64,000 nt of DNA from an uncultured Anaerolineae bacterium (GCA_938022205.1 CALIEB010000001.1:186001-250000); one strand, 5' to 3'; positions 48,571 to 58,518 are shown, counted from the first letter of the stretch. The notes: generated from the sequence alone by a model not told the origin. Numbers and translations: made by a program.

Positions 48571-49800
48571 ATGGCTTTTGACGCAGCAACCATCCGCCAA
48601 GATTTCCCCATTCTGCAGCAAATGCGCAGCGCGACCGTGCCGCTGACCTACTTAGACAACGCTGCCAGCAGCCAAAAGCCGCAAAGCGTTATCGACACGC
48701 TTAACACCTACTACCGCACGCAAAACGCCAACGTGCATCGCGGCATCCACTGGCTGAGCGAAATGGCTACCGAGCTTTATGAGGGCGCGCGCGTCAAGCT
48801 GCAGAAGTTTGTCAACGCCAAGACACGCCGCGAGATTATTTTCACCAGAGGCACGACGGAAGCGATTAACCTCGTCGCACAGACGTGGGGGCGTGCTAAC
48901 CTCAAGGCGGGCGATGTCGTGCTGTCGACGGTGATGGAGCATCACGCCAATATTGTGTCGTGGCAGATTGCGGCGGAGCAGTACGGCTTTACGCTGCACT
49001 ACGTGCCACTGCTTTACGACGGCACGCTTGACCAAGCCACCTATGCCCGCTTGCTGCGCGAAGAGAACGTCAAACTGGTCGCGCTCACACACGGCTCGAA
49101 CACGCTGGGGACGATTAACCCGGTCGCTGACATGACACAGCTTGCCCACGCGCACGGCGCGCTCGTGCTGGTTGACGCGGCGCAAACCGCCCCACACTTC
49201 AAGCTCGACGTGCAGGCATTGGACTGCGATTTTCTGGCGTTTAGCGGGCATAAGATGCTGGGACCGACGGGCATCGGCGTGCTGTATGGCAAGCGCGAGC
49301 TGCTGGAAGCGATGCCACCCTTCTTAGGCGGTGGCGACATGATTGCCACAGTGACACTGGAAGGCAGCACGTGGAACCAGCTGCCCTACAAGTTTGAAGC
49401 TGGCACGCCGGCCATTGCGCAGGCGATTGGTTTGGGCGCGGCGGTGGACTATCTCAACGCGCTGGATTTGCCTGCCGCTAACGCCCATGAACACGCGCTG
49501 TTCGTGGAGCTTTACGAACGCCTGAGCGAGATAGCCGGCGTGCGCGTGCTGGGTGCTGCGCCTGAGCGCGGTGCGCTGGCGGCGTTCACGATGGAGGGAG
49601 CGCACGCTCACGACATCGCGCAAGTTCTAGACCAGCACGGCGTAGCGGTGCGCGCGGGGCATCACTGCACGATGCCGCTGCACCAGCATTTGGGCATCGC
49701 AGCGAGCGTGCGCGCTAGCCTTTACTTTTACAACACAGCGGCAGATGTCGACCGCTTTATTCAAGCGGTCTACGCAGCGCGCAAGACGCTGGTTTCGTAA
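48571..49800 (+). CDS. sufS: Cysteine desulfurase SufS
   Basis: 409 residues. The SufS-type opening is DFPILQQMRSATVPLTYLDN, and NANVHRGIHWLSEMATELYE follows. PLP-binding elements include TVMEHHANIVSWQ and DAAQTAPHF, with the Schiff-base lysine in FSGHKMLGPTGIGVLYG (about residue 225). The catalytic cysteine lies in AVRAGHHCTMPLHQ (about 365), in the short group-II loop. It takes sulfur from cysteine for Fe-S cluster assembly. SufU follows 14 bases later as its zinc-dependent sulfur acceptor, the Gram-positive-type pairing. The ribosome site is inside a hairpin. Confidence 0.96.
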   Translation: MAFDAATIRQDFPILQQMRSATVPLTYLDNAASSQKPQSVIDTLNTYYRTQNANVHRGIHWLSEMATELYEGARVKLQKFVNAKTRREIIFTRGTTEAINLVAQTWGRANLKAGDVVLSTVMEHHANIVSWQIAAEQYGFTLHYVPLLYDGTLDQATYARLLREENVKLVALTHGSNTLGTINPVADMTQLAHAHGALVLVDAAQTAPHFKLDVQALDCDFLAFSGHKMLGPTGIGVLYGKRELLEAMPPFLGGGDMIATVTLEGSTWNQLPYKFEAGTPAIAQAIGLGAAVDYLNALDLPAANAHEHALFVELYERLSEIAGVRVLGAAPERGALAAFTMEGAHAHDIAQVLDQHGVAVRAGHHCTMPLHQHLGIAASVRASLYFYNTAADVDRFIQAVYAARKTLVS

Positions 49801-49814
49801 AAACCGGAGGCAAC

Positions 49815-50213
49815 ATGGACGAAACGTTCTACCGTGAGAACATCCTCGACCACGCACGACACATGCGCAACAAAGGCTTGCTCTCGCCGTGTGATTTTGA
49901 CCACGAAGAGCATAACCCGCTTTGTGGCGACCACTTGCATTTGACGATGCGCATTGATGACAACGGCATCATTCGCGAAGTTGGCTGGGACGGCAGCGGC
50001 TGTGCCATCAGCCAAGCCAGCGCGTCCATGCTCGGTGAGGAGCTGATCGGCATGTCGCTCGAGCAAGCGCGCAAGCTCGACAAGCAGTTCGTGCTCGATT
50101 TAATTGGCATCCCGCTGACGATTAACCGCGTCAAGTGCGCCACGCTCTCGCTTAAGACGCTGCTCGTCGGCTTGGTCAGCAGCGAACACTGGGAAAATAT
50201 CGAGGATGAATAG
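49815..50213 (+). CDS. sufU: SufU zinc-dependent sulfur transfer protein
   Basis: 132 residues of the IscU/SufU fold. Three cysteines and one Asp sit at the expected positions: HNPLCGDHLHLTM, GSGCAISQASASMLGE and INRVKCATLSLKTL. It accepts persulfide from SufS and passes it on to the cluster scaffold. The gene is directly downstream of sufS with GGAGG before the ATG. The end overlaps the membrane glycosyltransferase gene by 8 bases. Confidence 0.94.
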   Translation: MDETFYRENILDHARHMRNKGLLSPCDFDHEEHNPLCGDHLHLTMRIDDNGIIREVGWDGSGCAISQASASMLGEELIGMSLEQARKLDKQFVLDLIGIPLTINRVKCATLSLKTLLVGLVSSEHWENIEDE

Positions 50214-51936
50214 GCTTGGGCGCATGCTGCTGCCCACCTTGCTGTGTTTTTGGGCGTTCGCTGCCAGCGCATGGGTCAGCGGCGGCGTGTTTGAGCGGCT
50301 GCCGCACCTCGAGGACGAGCTTGCCTATCTCTATCAGGCGCGCATTTTCGCGCGCGGCATGTGGACAATTCCCACGCCTGACCCGCGCCTCGCGTATTGG
50401 CAGCCGTTTTTGATTGACGACCCCGAGACCGGACAGCGGTTCAGCAAATACACAGCAGGTTGGTCGGGCGCGCTGGCGTTGGGTGAAGCGGCAGGGCAAG
50501 CGTGGCTCGTCAACGCGCTGTTTGCCGCGCTTAACGTGTCGTTGGTCTATCGGCTGGGGGCAAGCGTGTTCCGCCGCGACGTGGGGCGCATCGCCGCGCT
50601 GCTGCTGGCGTTCTCGCCAATGGCACTGCTGCTCAACGGCACGCTGATGGGACACACCGCCGCGCTGACCTATGCGCTGGCGTTCGCCCTGTGCTATTGG
50701 CGGCTAGCACACGGCGGCAGCACGCGCGCCGCGCTCTTAGCAGGCGCGATGTTGGGGCTGCTGCTGGTCACGCGCCCGCTGACGTTCGTTATCGTTGCAC
50801 TGCCGTTTGTAGCGTGGTCGGGGGCGCGGCTGCTGTGCGCTTGGCGGTCGGGCGCACTTGGGCGCACACTGCGCCCGTTGCTGCTGCTAACAGTCGTCAC
50901 GCTGCTGCTAGGCAGCATTATCCCGCTTTACAACGGGCAGGCCACCGGCAAGCCGTTGGAAAATCTCTACACGCGCATTTGGGCGTATGATCGCGTGGGC
51001 TTTGGCGCATGCTGCGGGCGCAACGGACACACGCTCGAGAAAGGCTTTCGCCACGCCCGCTTTGACCTTTCCCTGTTAGCAGCCGACTTGTGGGGCTGGC
51101 AGCTCGAACCCATCACGCCTGACCTTGTGCAGCACCTGCGCACTGAAGCCGACTACTGGCGTGCTACAGGCTTTAGCTTCGTGCCGCTACTGTTGGGCGC
51201 GGCAGGCGTGACGGTATGGGCGGCAAGGCGCAAGCTGCTGGCAGGCGCGTGGTGGGCAGGCGCGACGGCGTGGTGCGTCGCGCCTGTAGCGTGGCTGGAG
51301 CCTGCGCTGACGCGCGACGCGGCATTTGCGTGGGCGTGGATAGGCGTAGGCGCGGCATGGCTGTTGCTGCCCGTCGTAGGGCGCGCCCTGCGCAACGGCA
51401 CACACGACACGCAGCAAACCACCGCGCTGCTGCTCTTGGCGTGGTGCGGACTTATCGTCGTCGTGCAAATGGCATATTGGATAGGTTCGCAACGTTATAG
51501 CACGCGCTATTGGTACGAAGCCATTGGCGCGGCAGCCATTTTAAGCGCGCTGCCGCTGGCGTGGCTGATGGCGCGCTTGCCGCGCTGGCGCGTGGGCGTG
51601 TACGCGCTGTTGGCGTGTGTCTGCCTGCTCAGTTTGTGGCATTATAGCACGCCACGCCTGAACGCACTGTATCAATTCAACAACGTGTCGCGAACGTGGC
51701 TAGCACGGATAGCCGACCAGCCTAAGCCCTTGCTGCTCATCGTCAACGGTGCGAGCAACGGCGTGTCATGGCGCGCCTACGGCACGTTCTTGGGCGTGAC
51801 CAGCCCCTTTCTTGACAGCGCGATAGTGGTCGCGCGCGACACGGGCGGACAGCGCGAGCGCATCCTCGCGCGCTTCCCCAACCGCCACGTGCTAGATGCT
51901 TATGCCGAAGGCGAACAGCTCACGTTTGAGAAGTAA
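50206..51936 (+). CDS. GT39-like polytopic membrane protein
   Basis: 576 residues with about 11-12 membrane helices. The first outside loop is GVFERLPHLEDELAYLYQAR, with the acidic EDE pair that marks the catalytic centre of lipid-dependent GT-C glycosyltransferases. The C-terminal region after the last helix (PKPLLLIVNGASNGVSWRAY) is soluble. Donor and acceptor are unknown. Translation seems coupled to sufU through an 8-base overlap, although no functional link is evident. It overlaps the convergent membrane protein gene by 17 bases. Confidence 0.78.
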   Translation: MNRLGRMLLPTLLCFWAFAASAWVSGGVFERLPHLEDELAYLYQARIFARGMWTIPTPDPRLAYWQPFLIDDPETGQRFSKYTAGWSGALALGEAAGQAWLVNALFAALNVSLVYRLGASVFRRDVGRIAALLLAFSPMALLLNGTLMGHTAALTYALAFALCYWRLAHGGSTRAALLAGAMLGLLLVTRPLTFVIVALPFVAWSGARLLCAWRSGALGRTLRPLLLLTVVTLLLGSIIPLYNGQATGKPLENLYTRIWAYDRVGFGACCGRNGHTLEKGFRHARFDLSLLAADLWGWQLEPITPDLVQHLRTEADYWRATGFSFVPLLLGAAGVTVWAARRKLLAGAWWAGATAWCVAPVAWLEPALTRDAAFAWAWIGVGAAWLLLPVVGRALRNGTHDTQQTTALLLLAWCGLIVVVQMAYWIGSQRYSTRYWYEAIGAAAILSALPLAWLMARLPRWRVGVYALLACVCLLSLWHYSTPRLNALYQFNNVSRTWLARIADQPKPLLLIVNGASNGVSWRAYGTFLGVTSPFLDSAIVVARDTGGQRERILARFPNRHVLDAYAEGEQLTFEK

Positions 51937-52504
51937 CCCGCTCTAGCATAGCTTCCGCCTCATGCTCCGGTATAGGCTCGGCAGAAAGCACAAGGCGCGA
52001 GTTGGGCAGCACGTAAACGTGATAAGGCTTGTCGGGGACGAACTGCGCTAGCTGTTTCTGTGTGACTTCAAACCGTTGGTTGGCAATGGCGATGTAGTAA
52101 AACACGGCATATCGAAATTGGTTGTGCCGATGGGCAACCTTGCCGCTGATGCGCACCACCTTGCCTTCGCGCAGGTCGCGGTGAACCCCTATAGCGTGTT
52201 TCCACGCGAGCCACACGCCTAGCCACGCCACAAAGCCCGTGAACACAACCAGCCACACGGTCAGCAAGATACCCCAATCGAACGGGCGCGAAAGCTCTTT
52301 CAGCAGGCTTGACACCATTGTCGCCATAACGAGCAAGCACATCACCGCCCACCCCACGCCGGCGAACACATCCTCATGCCAGAACTGTCGCACGCGCAGC
52401 CGCCGCCGTTGGCTCTCACTGAGGATGCCTTCGTGATTGTGGCGCAGGTCATCGACCGTAAACGAGAGCATTTTGCCCAGCGAGCGTTGTTTTTCTTTAC
52501 CCAT
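51920..52504 (-). CDS. Uncharacterised two-helix membrane protein
   Basis: 194 residues. A charged N-terminus (GKEKQRSLGKMLSFTVDDLR) is followed by two membrane helices (VGWAVMCLLVMATMVSSLLK; ILLTVWLVVFTGFVAWLGVW) and a C-terminal beta-rich part (VVRISGKVAHRHNQFRYAVF, then VTQKQLAQFVPDKPYHVYVL). The fold after the helices looks like the small beta domains of membrane NfeD/PH-type proteins, but I cannot name it. AGGA precedes the ATG. Confidence 0.65.
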   Translation of the reverse strand: MGKEKQRSLGKMLSFTVDDLRHNHEGILSESQRRRLRVRQFWHEDVFAGVGWAVMCLLVMATMVSSLLKELSRPFDWGILLTVWLVVFTGFVAWLGVWLAWKHAIGVHRDLREGKVVRISGKVAHRHNQFRYAVFYYIAIANQRFEVTQKQLAQFVPDKPYHVYVLPNSRLVLSAEPIPEHEAEAMLERVTSQT

Positions 52505-52620
52505 GTTTTATCCTATCGTTAAATCTTGGCAAAGGACGTGTCTCGGCACTGTTGCTTAGGCAAAGTGTACGCTAGAATAAGCAAAACGTTGGTTATTTTG
52601 CACACAAGAAAGCCAAAAGT

Positions 52621-53877
52621 ATGCGTGAACCATTTCAACCGCTGCGTTTTGAGCAAATCATCTACCCACTGTGGCGGCGCAAGATGCCCGCGTGGTTCAA
52701 GCCATTGGCTCAAACCGTGTTAGGGTCATTATACCCCGTTTACGAAGACACGCACCCGCCGCAAGACGCAATGACGATGGCGCAGTGGTTGACGCGCTGG
52801 CAGGTTGTGCGCGGCATGGCAGCACAAGAGCTGGTGGCATGCCTCGAAAGCAGCAACGCACAAATAGACGTTTGTCGCTACGACACGCCTGCGCCCAGTC
52901 ACGACGGCACGCCGGTGCGCGTGCCTGCCCAGTGGGAGCGCATCGAGCGCGTGCTAATCAGCTGGGGCATCCTCTACCCCAGCGTATGGGACATGCACGC
53001 GCAAATAGCAGAAGCAATTAGCGCAGTGGCAACGTGCGAAATTCTCGTGCCGCATGCCATGTGGGCGCACGGCATTTGGGCGTTTTTGGCGTTGCGCGGG
53101 CGCGCCAAGCTGGACAACGTGCGCTTTTTGGTGCTGCCCACCAATGACGTGTGGATACGCGACTACGGCGCGATTTTCAGCAAAGGGCAGCATGGCGAGC
53201 GCGTCGCGGTCAACACCATCTACAACGTATTGCCCCAATACCCGCAGAGTGACGACAACGCCATGACCGACCGCTACGCCGCGCACTACGGCATCCCCGT
53301 GCAGCCGCTGAATTTGCACACCGAAGGCGGCAACTTGTGGTCAGACGGCGCGGGAACGTTCATCATGAGCGACCAGCTATTTTACAGCAACCGCTACTAC
53401 ACTCGCGAGGCGATGCTGAACTACCTGCAGCGCGTGTTTGCCTTTGAAAAGGCAATCATCACGCCGCGCCTGACGCTCGAAGAGACCGGGCATGTCGACC
53501 TGCTGGTTAAGCTCGCCAGCGTGGACACGGTCTTGGTCGCATCGCCTGAAGCGACAACCGCCGAAGTGCTACGCAAGACACGCCGCCTGTTCGCGCGCGA
53601 GACCAACGCGCGCGGGCAACGTTACAACGTGATTGACCTGCCCACGCCGCCGCTTTATCTCAATTGGATTTTCTACACCATCCGCCGCCACTACACCAAC
53701 AGCCTCACCGTTAACGGGCGCGTGTTAGTGCCAACGTTTGGCATCCCACACGACGAGGCTGCCCTGCGCGTCTACGAGCAAGCCATGCCTGATTACGAGA
53801 TTGTGCCTATCGACAGCCGTATCGGCGTGAACGGCGGCGGCGCGGTGCATTGCATGACCAAAGAAATTTTCGCTTGA
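52621..53877 (+). CDS. Agmatine deiminase / peptidylarginine deiminase-family protein
   Basis: 418 residues. An N-terminal extension of about 100 residues precedes a pentein-fold catalytic domain. Motifs are NDVWIRDYGAIF (Asp), LHTEGGNLWSDGAG, EETGHVDLLVKLAS (His-Val-Asp) and GVNGGGAVHCMTKEI with the catalytic Cys at about 412. The family hydrolyses agmatine to N-carbamoylputrescine or acts on related guanidines. The N-terminal extension is unusual compared with 340-370-residue agmatine deiminases. No carbamoylputrescine gene lies nearby, so the substrate is open. Confidence 0.85.
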   Translation: MREPFQPLRFEQIIYPLWRRKMPAWFKPLAQTVLGSLYPVYEDTHPPQDAMTMAQWLTRWQVVRGMAAQELVACLESSNAQIDVCRYDTPAPSHDGTPVRVPAQWERIERVLISWGILYPSVWDMHAQIAEAISAVATCEILVPHAMWAHGIWAFLALRGRAKLDNVRFLVLPTNDVWIRDYGAIFSKGQHGERVAVNTIYNVLPQYPQSDDNAMTDRYAAHYGIPVQPLNLHTEGGNLWSDGAGTFIMSDQLFYSNRYYTREAMLNYLQRVFAFEKAIITPRLTLEETGHVDLLVKLASVDTVLVASPEATTAEVLRKTRRLFARETNARGQRYNVIDLPTPPLYLNWIFYTIRRHYTNSLTVNGRVLVPTFGIPHDEAALRVYEQAMPDYEIVPIDSRIGVNGGGAVHCMTKEIFA

Positions 53878-54029
53878 AGCCAACCAAACGGGCGCGGTGC
53901 GCCTTGCCCGTACCTTGCCTCGCCATCCTGCTTGCAACCCACGCGCCACTTAAAGCGTACATAAGAAAATGAGCGCGAAAGCGTTCATCTCATGTATAAT
54001 CGTCAAGGCAGAACATAAGGACAACAACC

Positions 54030-55226
54030 ATGCGCGTGATTGTTCATACAGGCAAGGGCGGAGTTGGCAAGACCAGCATCTCCGCCGCCACCGCGCTGCG
54101 CTGCGCGGAACTGGGCTTAAAAACCATCGTCATCAGCACCGATACCGCTCACAGCTTGGGCGATTCTCTTGAGAAGAAGCTCGGTCCCGAACCCAGCGAA
54201 ATCTACCCCAACCTCTGGGCGCAAGAAGTTGACGCGCGCTATTCGATGGACAAGTATTGGGGCAAGGTGCAAAAGTACATGGTCGCGCTCTTCAGCAAGC
54301 GTGGCATAGATGACATCGTCGCTGAAGAAGTCACCATCCTGCCCGGCTTGGAAGAAGGCGCACATCTACTTTGGATTAACCACTACTTCGAAAAGAACGA
54401 GTACGACGTGCTTATCGTCGATGCCGCACCCACCGCCGAAACGCTGCGCCTGCTCAGCTTGCCGGACGTGACGCGCTGGTGGTTCGAACGCATCCTCACC
54501 ATCACACAAGGCGTATCGCGCGTCATTCGCCCCATCACCAAACTCATGCGCCGTGAAGATGCTATACCAGAAGAGGACGCTTGGGAGCAAGTGCGCAAGC
54601 TCTTCGACACGCTCGACAACGTGCGCGACCTGCTGGCGAACCCCGAAATTTCCAGCATGCGCCTCGTCGTCAACCCGGAAAAAATGGTCATCAAAGAGAC
54701 CCAGCGCACCTACACCTACCTCAACCTCTACGGTTACGCCACCGACGCAATCTTGGTTAACCGCCTGTTGCCCGACGATGTCACTGACCCCTACTTCCAA
54801 GAGTGGAAAGACCGTCAAAAGCGCAACCTTGAGTTCGTCGGCGAGGCGTTTGGCATGCTGCCGATGCTGACCGCGCCGATGTTCGGCGACGAGGTAGGCG
54901 GGTTGGACGCGCTACGCCGCCTTGCCGACGCGCTCTACGGCGACCGTAACCCTGCCGAACGCCTGTTTGACGGCGTGACCCACAAAATCGAAAGCATCGG
55001 CGAAGACGGCGAGTACATCCTGCGCGTGCCGTTGGGCTTCGCCGACAAAGAGGAGGTCGACCTCTACCGCTCGCGCGATGAGATTACCCTGCGCGTGGGT
55101 CCCTATCGGCGCAACATTGTTCTTCCATACACCTTGCACGACCTAGAGATTGCTGATGCAAAGTTCGCCGATTCCGCCCTTAACATCCGTTTCTACAAGC
55201 CCAAAGGCAGCAAGCAAAACGCTTAA
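54030..55226 (+). CDS. ArsA/Get3-family ATPase with C-terminal Hsp20-like domain
   Basis: 398 residues. The deviant Walker A motif VIVHTGKGGVGKTSISAATA starts the protein, then STDTAHSLGDS (switch I Asp) and VDAAPTAETLRLLSLPD (switch II). The C-terminal 80 residues (EDGEYILRVPLGFADKEEVD to SALNIRFYKP) match the alpha-crystallin-like ArsA_HSP20 module. In eukaryotes Get3 targets tail-anchored proteins; the bacterial versions with this module have no fixed role and there is no arsB beside it. AAGGA precedes the ATG, and a TATAAT stands at 53995-54000. The ABC1 kinase gene follows directly. Confidence 0.9.
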   Translation: MRVIVHTGKGGVGKTSISAATALRCAELGLKTIVISTDTAHSLGDSLEKKLGPEPSEIYPNLWAQEVDARYSMDKYWGKVQKYMVALFSKRGIDDIVAEEVTILPGLEEGAHLLWINHYFEKNEYDVLIVDAAPTAETLRLLSLPDVTRWWFERILTITQGVSRVIRPITKLMRREDAIPEEDAWEQVRKLFDTLDNVRDLLANPEISSMRLVVNPEKMVIKETQRTYTYLNLYGYATDAILVNRLLPDDVTDPYFQEWKDRQKRNLEFVGEAFGMLPMLTAPMFGDEVGGLDALRRLADALYGDRNPAERLFDGVTHKIESIGEDGEYILRVPLGFADKEEVDLYRSRDEITLRVGPYRRNIVLPYTLHDLEIADAKFADSALNIRFYKPKGSKQNA

Positions 55227-55278
55227 CGGCGCATCCTCTCACGCCGCAGCAGCGAACGGCAGCACCCCCCCACCCGCT

Positions 55279-57099
55279 ATGGGCGAGCTGCCCACGCTGC
55301 CGCCCGAGCTAGCACGACTGCGCGAACAGCAGCGCAGCGAAACCACCCAAGACCGCGTCGAACGGCTGCGCCCGCGCGGGCTGCGCATGCAGCTGCGCTA
55401 TTTGCGCACGCTGGTGTTTGCGGTGTGGCTGTTCGGGCGGCTAGTCTTCTGGCAAGTGTACGCCGCTAAGCTCTTGCCGCGCTTCGTCAGCAGGAGCAAC
55501 ACCGCGCGCTGGCGCAAGTACGCCCGCGAGTTCCGCGCCTTTGCCGCTGAGATGGGCGGCGTGATGATTAAGGTCGGACAGTTCGCCAGCACCCGCGCCG
55601 ACATTTTGCCCGACGAGGTCATCGCCGAGCTGGCGGGCTTACAAGACCGTGTGCCGACCTTGCCCTACAGCGAGATTGAGGCGGTTCTGAAAGCCGAGCT
55701 AGGTGACCTTAGCCTGCGCTATGCGTGGATTAACCCTAAGCCTATCGCCGCCGCCTCGCTCGGACAGGTACATCGCGCCCAGCTACACAACGGCGACCGC
55801 GTTGTCATCAAGGTGCTGCGCCCCAACGTGCGCGCCATCGTCTACACCGACATGAGCGCGCTGTTTGTCGTCGCCCACATCGCCATGTGGTTTGGCTTCG
55901 TCAACCGCCGCGCTGATGCTGTCGGTCTTATGGAAGAGTTCGGGCGCGTGTTGCTCGAAGAAATCTCCTACTTGAAAGAGTGTGAGAACGCGCAGCGTTT
56001 CGCCGCCATGTTCGCCGACAATCCCGGCGTGTACATCCCTCACGTCTACGGGCAGCACAGCACCGACAGCGTGCTGACCATCGAGGACGTAACCGCCATC
56101 AAGCTCGATGACTTCGACGCGCTGGCGCGCGCAGGGGTCGACCGCCGCGAGGTCGCCAAGCGGCTGATGGATACCTACATGTACCAAATCTTTGACGCAC
56201 GCTTCTTTCACGCTGACCCGCACCCGGGCAATTTGTTCGTCTACCCGCTGCCTGTGGAAGACGAAGCGCGCGCCATCCGCGAGCAAAACCGCCCCTTCTA
56301 CCTCATTTTCATCGATTTCGGCATGACGGGCAGCCTCACGCCGCAAATTCGACAAGGGCTTTCGGAAACGCTCACCGCCATCATCAGCCGCGACGCAAAG
56401 CGGCTTGTGCGCTCCTATCAGACGCTGGGCTTTTTGCTGCCCAATGCCGACGTGCGCCGCATCGAAGAAGCCACGCAAGCCGTGTTTAATCAGGTGTGGG
56501 GCATGAGCATGAACGAAATCAAGGACACCGACTTTGAGGTCGTCGCCAACATCAGCAAAGAGTTCAACGACCTGCTGTTTGAGCTGCCCTTTCGCCTGCC
56601 GCAAGACTTCATCTACTTGGGGCGCACGGTCGGCATTTTGTCAGGCATGGCGACCGCGCTCGACCCACAGTTCAACCCTTGGCAAGCCATACAAGAGCGC
56701 GTGCAAATGTTTGTCGTCAGCGACAGCACTGACACGTTCTTCGAAGAGCTAACTAAGCTGTTCGTTGAGCCGCTTAACCAGCTGATGAACGGCGGCGTGC
56801 TGCCGTTCATCGATAGCCTGCGCAGCACGCTAATGCGCCTGCAGCCGCCCAATCCCACCGTACAAATGCTGCGTCAGCTGCTCGACGGTGAGGTACAAAT
56901 CGAGACCAAGCTCAGCCAGCAGCACCGCCGCCAGCTCGAGCGCATTGAGCAGCAAGGACGACGCAGCACGCGCGCCTTCCTCTTCGGCAGCCTGCTCATC
57001 ACCAGCACGCTGCTTTACACCAGCGGCGACGTGCAGCTTGCCAGCTGGGGTTACGCCGCCGCCGCCGCGTTAGGCACGCTCGTGCTGTTCGGCAAGTAA
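55279..57099 (+). CDS. ABC1/UbiB-family atypical kinase
   Basis: About 606 residues. The family's KxGQ motif is GVMIKVGQFASTRADILPDE, followed by the Ala-rich loop AAASLGQVHRAQL, the lysine strand RVVIKVLRPNV, the catalytic FFHADPHPGNLFV and the metal-binding IFIDFGMTGSL. Two membrane helices end the protein (TRAFLFGSLLITSTLLYTSG and the last 25 residues). Such proteins regulate isoprenoid lipid or quinone metabolism. The start is uncertain: the ATG at 55279 lacks a ribosome site, while one at 55156 would overlap the ArsA-like gene by 71 bases through a low-complexity stretch. Confidence 0.88.
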   Translation: MGELPTLPPELARLREQQRSETTQDRVERLRPRGLRMQLRYLRTLVFAVWLFGRLVFWQVYAAKLLPRFVSRSNTARWRKYAREFRAFAAEMGGVMIKVGQFASTRADILPDEVIAELAGLQDRVPTLPYSEIEAVLKAELGDLSLRYAWINPKPIAAASLGQVHRAQLHNGDRVVIKVLRPNVRAIVYTDMSALFVVAHIAMWFGFVNRRADAVGLMEEFGRVLLEEISYLKECENAQRFAAMFADNPGVYIPHVYGQHSTDSVLTIEDVTAIKLDDFDALARAGVDRREVAKRLMDTYMYQIFDARFFHADPHPGNLFVYPLPVEDEARAIREQNRPFYLIFIDFGMTGSLTPQIRQGLSETLTAIISRDAKRLVRSYQTLGFLLPNADVRRIEEATQAVFNQVWGMSMNEIKDTDFEVVANISKEFNDLLFELPFRLPQDFIYLGRTVGILSGMATALDPQFNPWQAIQERVQMFVVSDSTDTFFEELTKLFVEPLNQLMNGGVLPFIDSLRSTLMRLQPPNPTVQMLRQLLDGEVQIETKLSQQHRRQLERIEQQGRRSTRAFLFGSLLITSTLLYTSGDVQLASWGYAAAAALGTLVLFGK

Positions 57100-57104
57100 G
57101 CGAG

Positions 57105-58475
57105 CTAATCCATCGCGCCGACAAACACGCCCGTTGCGTTAATCTTGTGTTCGAGCTTGAAGGCTTGCACGTTGACGCGGTTGAGACAGTACGCCGCAAT
57201 CAGCAAGCCAACCATGCCGATGAAAAATGCCGCGCCGTAGCTGACGCTGAATTCACCGCTGACTTGCAAGGCGATGTCGCGCAAGATGCCGCCGCCCGCC
57301 GTGCCGAAGCCGCGCGCAAACGTCACCGAAAGCGTCCAGAAGCCCAAGAACGTGCCGGCGCGTCCCAACGGACTTAAGTCCATCATCAGCCCCAGCGTGC
57401 CGACATTCCAAATGCCCAAGCCTACGCCTAGCAACACCAACGCAGGCGTGACGATGGCGCGCACCGTGAAGAACGACGACACCGCCAGCAGCGCGAACGT
57501 CACCACCAGCACGCCCACGCCCATTTGCGACATGACCGTGTTGGTTAAGAAGGTATATTTGCGCGCCAAGAACAAGAAGACTATCGTGCCTAAGATAGCA
57601 GTTGACCCCCAATAGGCGGAGAAGCGGTTGGTTGTCTGAGCGGGCATGCCGAACACATCGCCCGCGAACGGCTCAAGGATGAGGTCTTGCGAGAAGGCAA
57701 AGAACATCGACAGCGTCAAGTACAGGAAGAAGAAGCGCATCGGCAGGCTCTTCCACACCAGCATCAGGTCTTGCCAGACGCTCGTTTGCGTCTCGGGCGT
57801 GGCGGGCAGATGGGCGGCGGCACGAGCACGCTGCTCTTCGCCAAACATCGAGAACACCCACAACCCCGTAAACAGCACGCCCGCGACGATAAACAGGGTC
57901 TGCAGCGCGTCGGGCGAAAAGTCCAGACCGGGCGCGTCGTCGTGCGGCAGCAGCAAGCCAAAGACGATGCCGCCGACCGTGAAGCCGAGCAGAAGGAACG
58001 TCCAGACGATGCCCACCGCGCGCCCGCGCTGCGTTTCAGTCGAACGGTCGTAAAGCAGTGCTAAGAAGGTCGAGCCGCTCACCGCGCTGCCAACGCTAAA
58101 GATAAGCAGCGCGAAAACAATCGCGCCCCACAGCAGCGCGCTGGCTGCGCCGGTGCGGGCGATTTGCGCGGTCGCCAAGCCCAAGACAAACGTGCTAAGC
58201 ACCATCAAAGCGCGCCCTAGCCCAATCCAAGCCATGCGGCGATAGCCAAACAACGCGCGCTCGTCGCTGAAGCGACCCGCCCACACGCCCAACGGCGCAA
58301 GAAAATAGCGCAAGCTGACCAGCAAGCTGATAGGCGTGGCAGCAAAGCCTAAGTCACTAATCATGACGCGATTCCACACGCCCGTCGTCAGCACGTCCGC
58401 CATGCCCGACCCAAGATGAAACAGTGCAATTTTCAAGTTACGCCAAACCGAAAGCCCTTGCGTTTGTTCCTGCAT
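57105..58475 (-). CDS. PucC-like (BCD-family) MFS transporter
   Basis: 456 residues with 12 membrane helices. The start NLKIALFHLGSGMADVLTTG and the helix-2 region LGVWAGRFSDERALFGYRRM resemble PucC/LhaA proteins, as does the hallmark LILEPFAGDVFGMPAQTTNR in the middle (about 265-285). In phototrophs this family is linked to bacteriochlorophyll delivery or light-harvesting assembly. No photosynthesis gene is visible here, and relatives exist in non-phototrophs. It has a near-consensus promoter upstream. Confidence 0.85.
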   Translation of the reverse strand: MQEQTQGLSVWRNLKIALFHLGSGMADVLTTGVWNRVMISDLGFAATPISLLVSLRYFLAPLGVWAGRFSDERALFGYRRMAWIGLGRALMVLSTFVLGLATAQIARTGAASALLWGAIVFALLIFSVGSAVSGSTFLALLYDRSTETQRGRAVGIVWTFLLLGFTVGGIVFGLLLPHDDAPGLDFSPDALQTLFIVAGVLFTGLWVFSMFGEEQRARAAAHLPATPETQTSVWQDLMLVWKSLPMRFFFLYLTLSMFFAFSQDLILEPFAGDVFGMPAQTTNRFSAYWGSTAILGTIVFLFLARKYTFLTNTVMSQMGVGVLVVTFALLAVSSFFTVRAIVTPALVLLGVGLGIWNVGTLGLMMDLSPLGRAGTFLGFWTLSVTFARGFGTAGGGILRDIALQVSGEFSVSYGAAFFIGMVGLLIAAYCLNRVNVQAFKLEHKINATGVFVGAMD

Positions 58476-58518
58476 GTTCTTTCTCTTTTTTGTAGGTTTA
58501 CGTAGATTTTACGCTGAG

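Noticed and set aside
53886-53906. GC-rich hairpin after the agmatine-deiminase-like gene
   Set aside because: Short stems with no T-run; not strong enough to call a terminator.
54030-55226. Arsenic resistance operon
   Set aside because: ArsA-like ATPase only; no arsB, arsR, arsC or arsD nearby, and the Hsp20 module points to another function.
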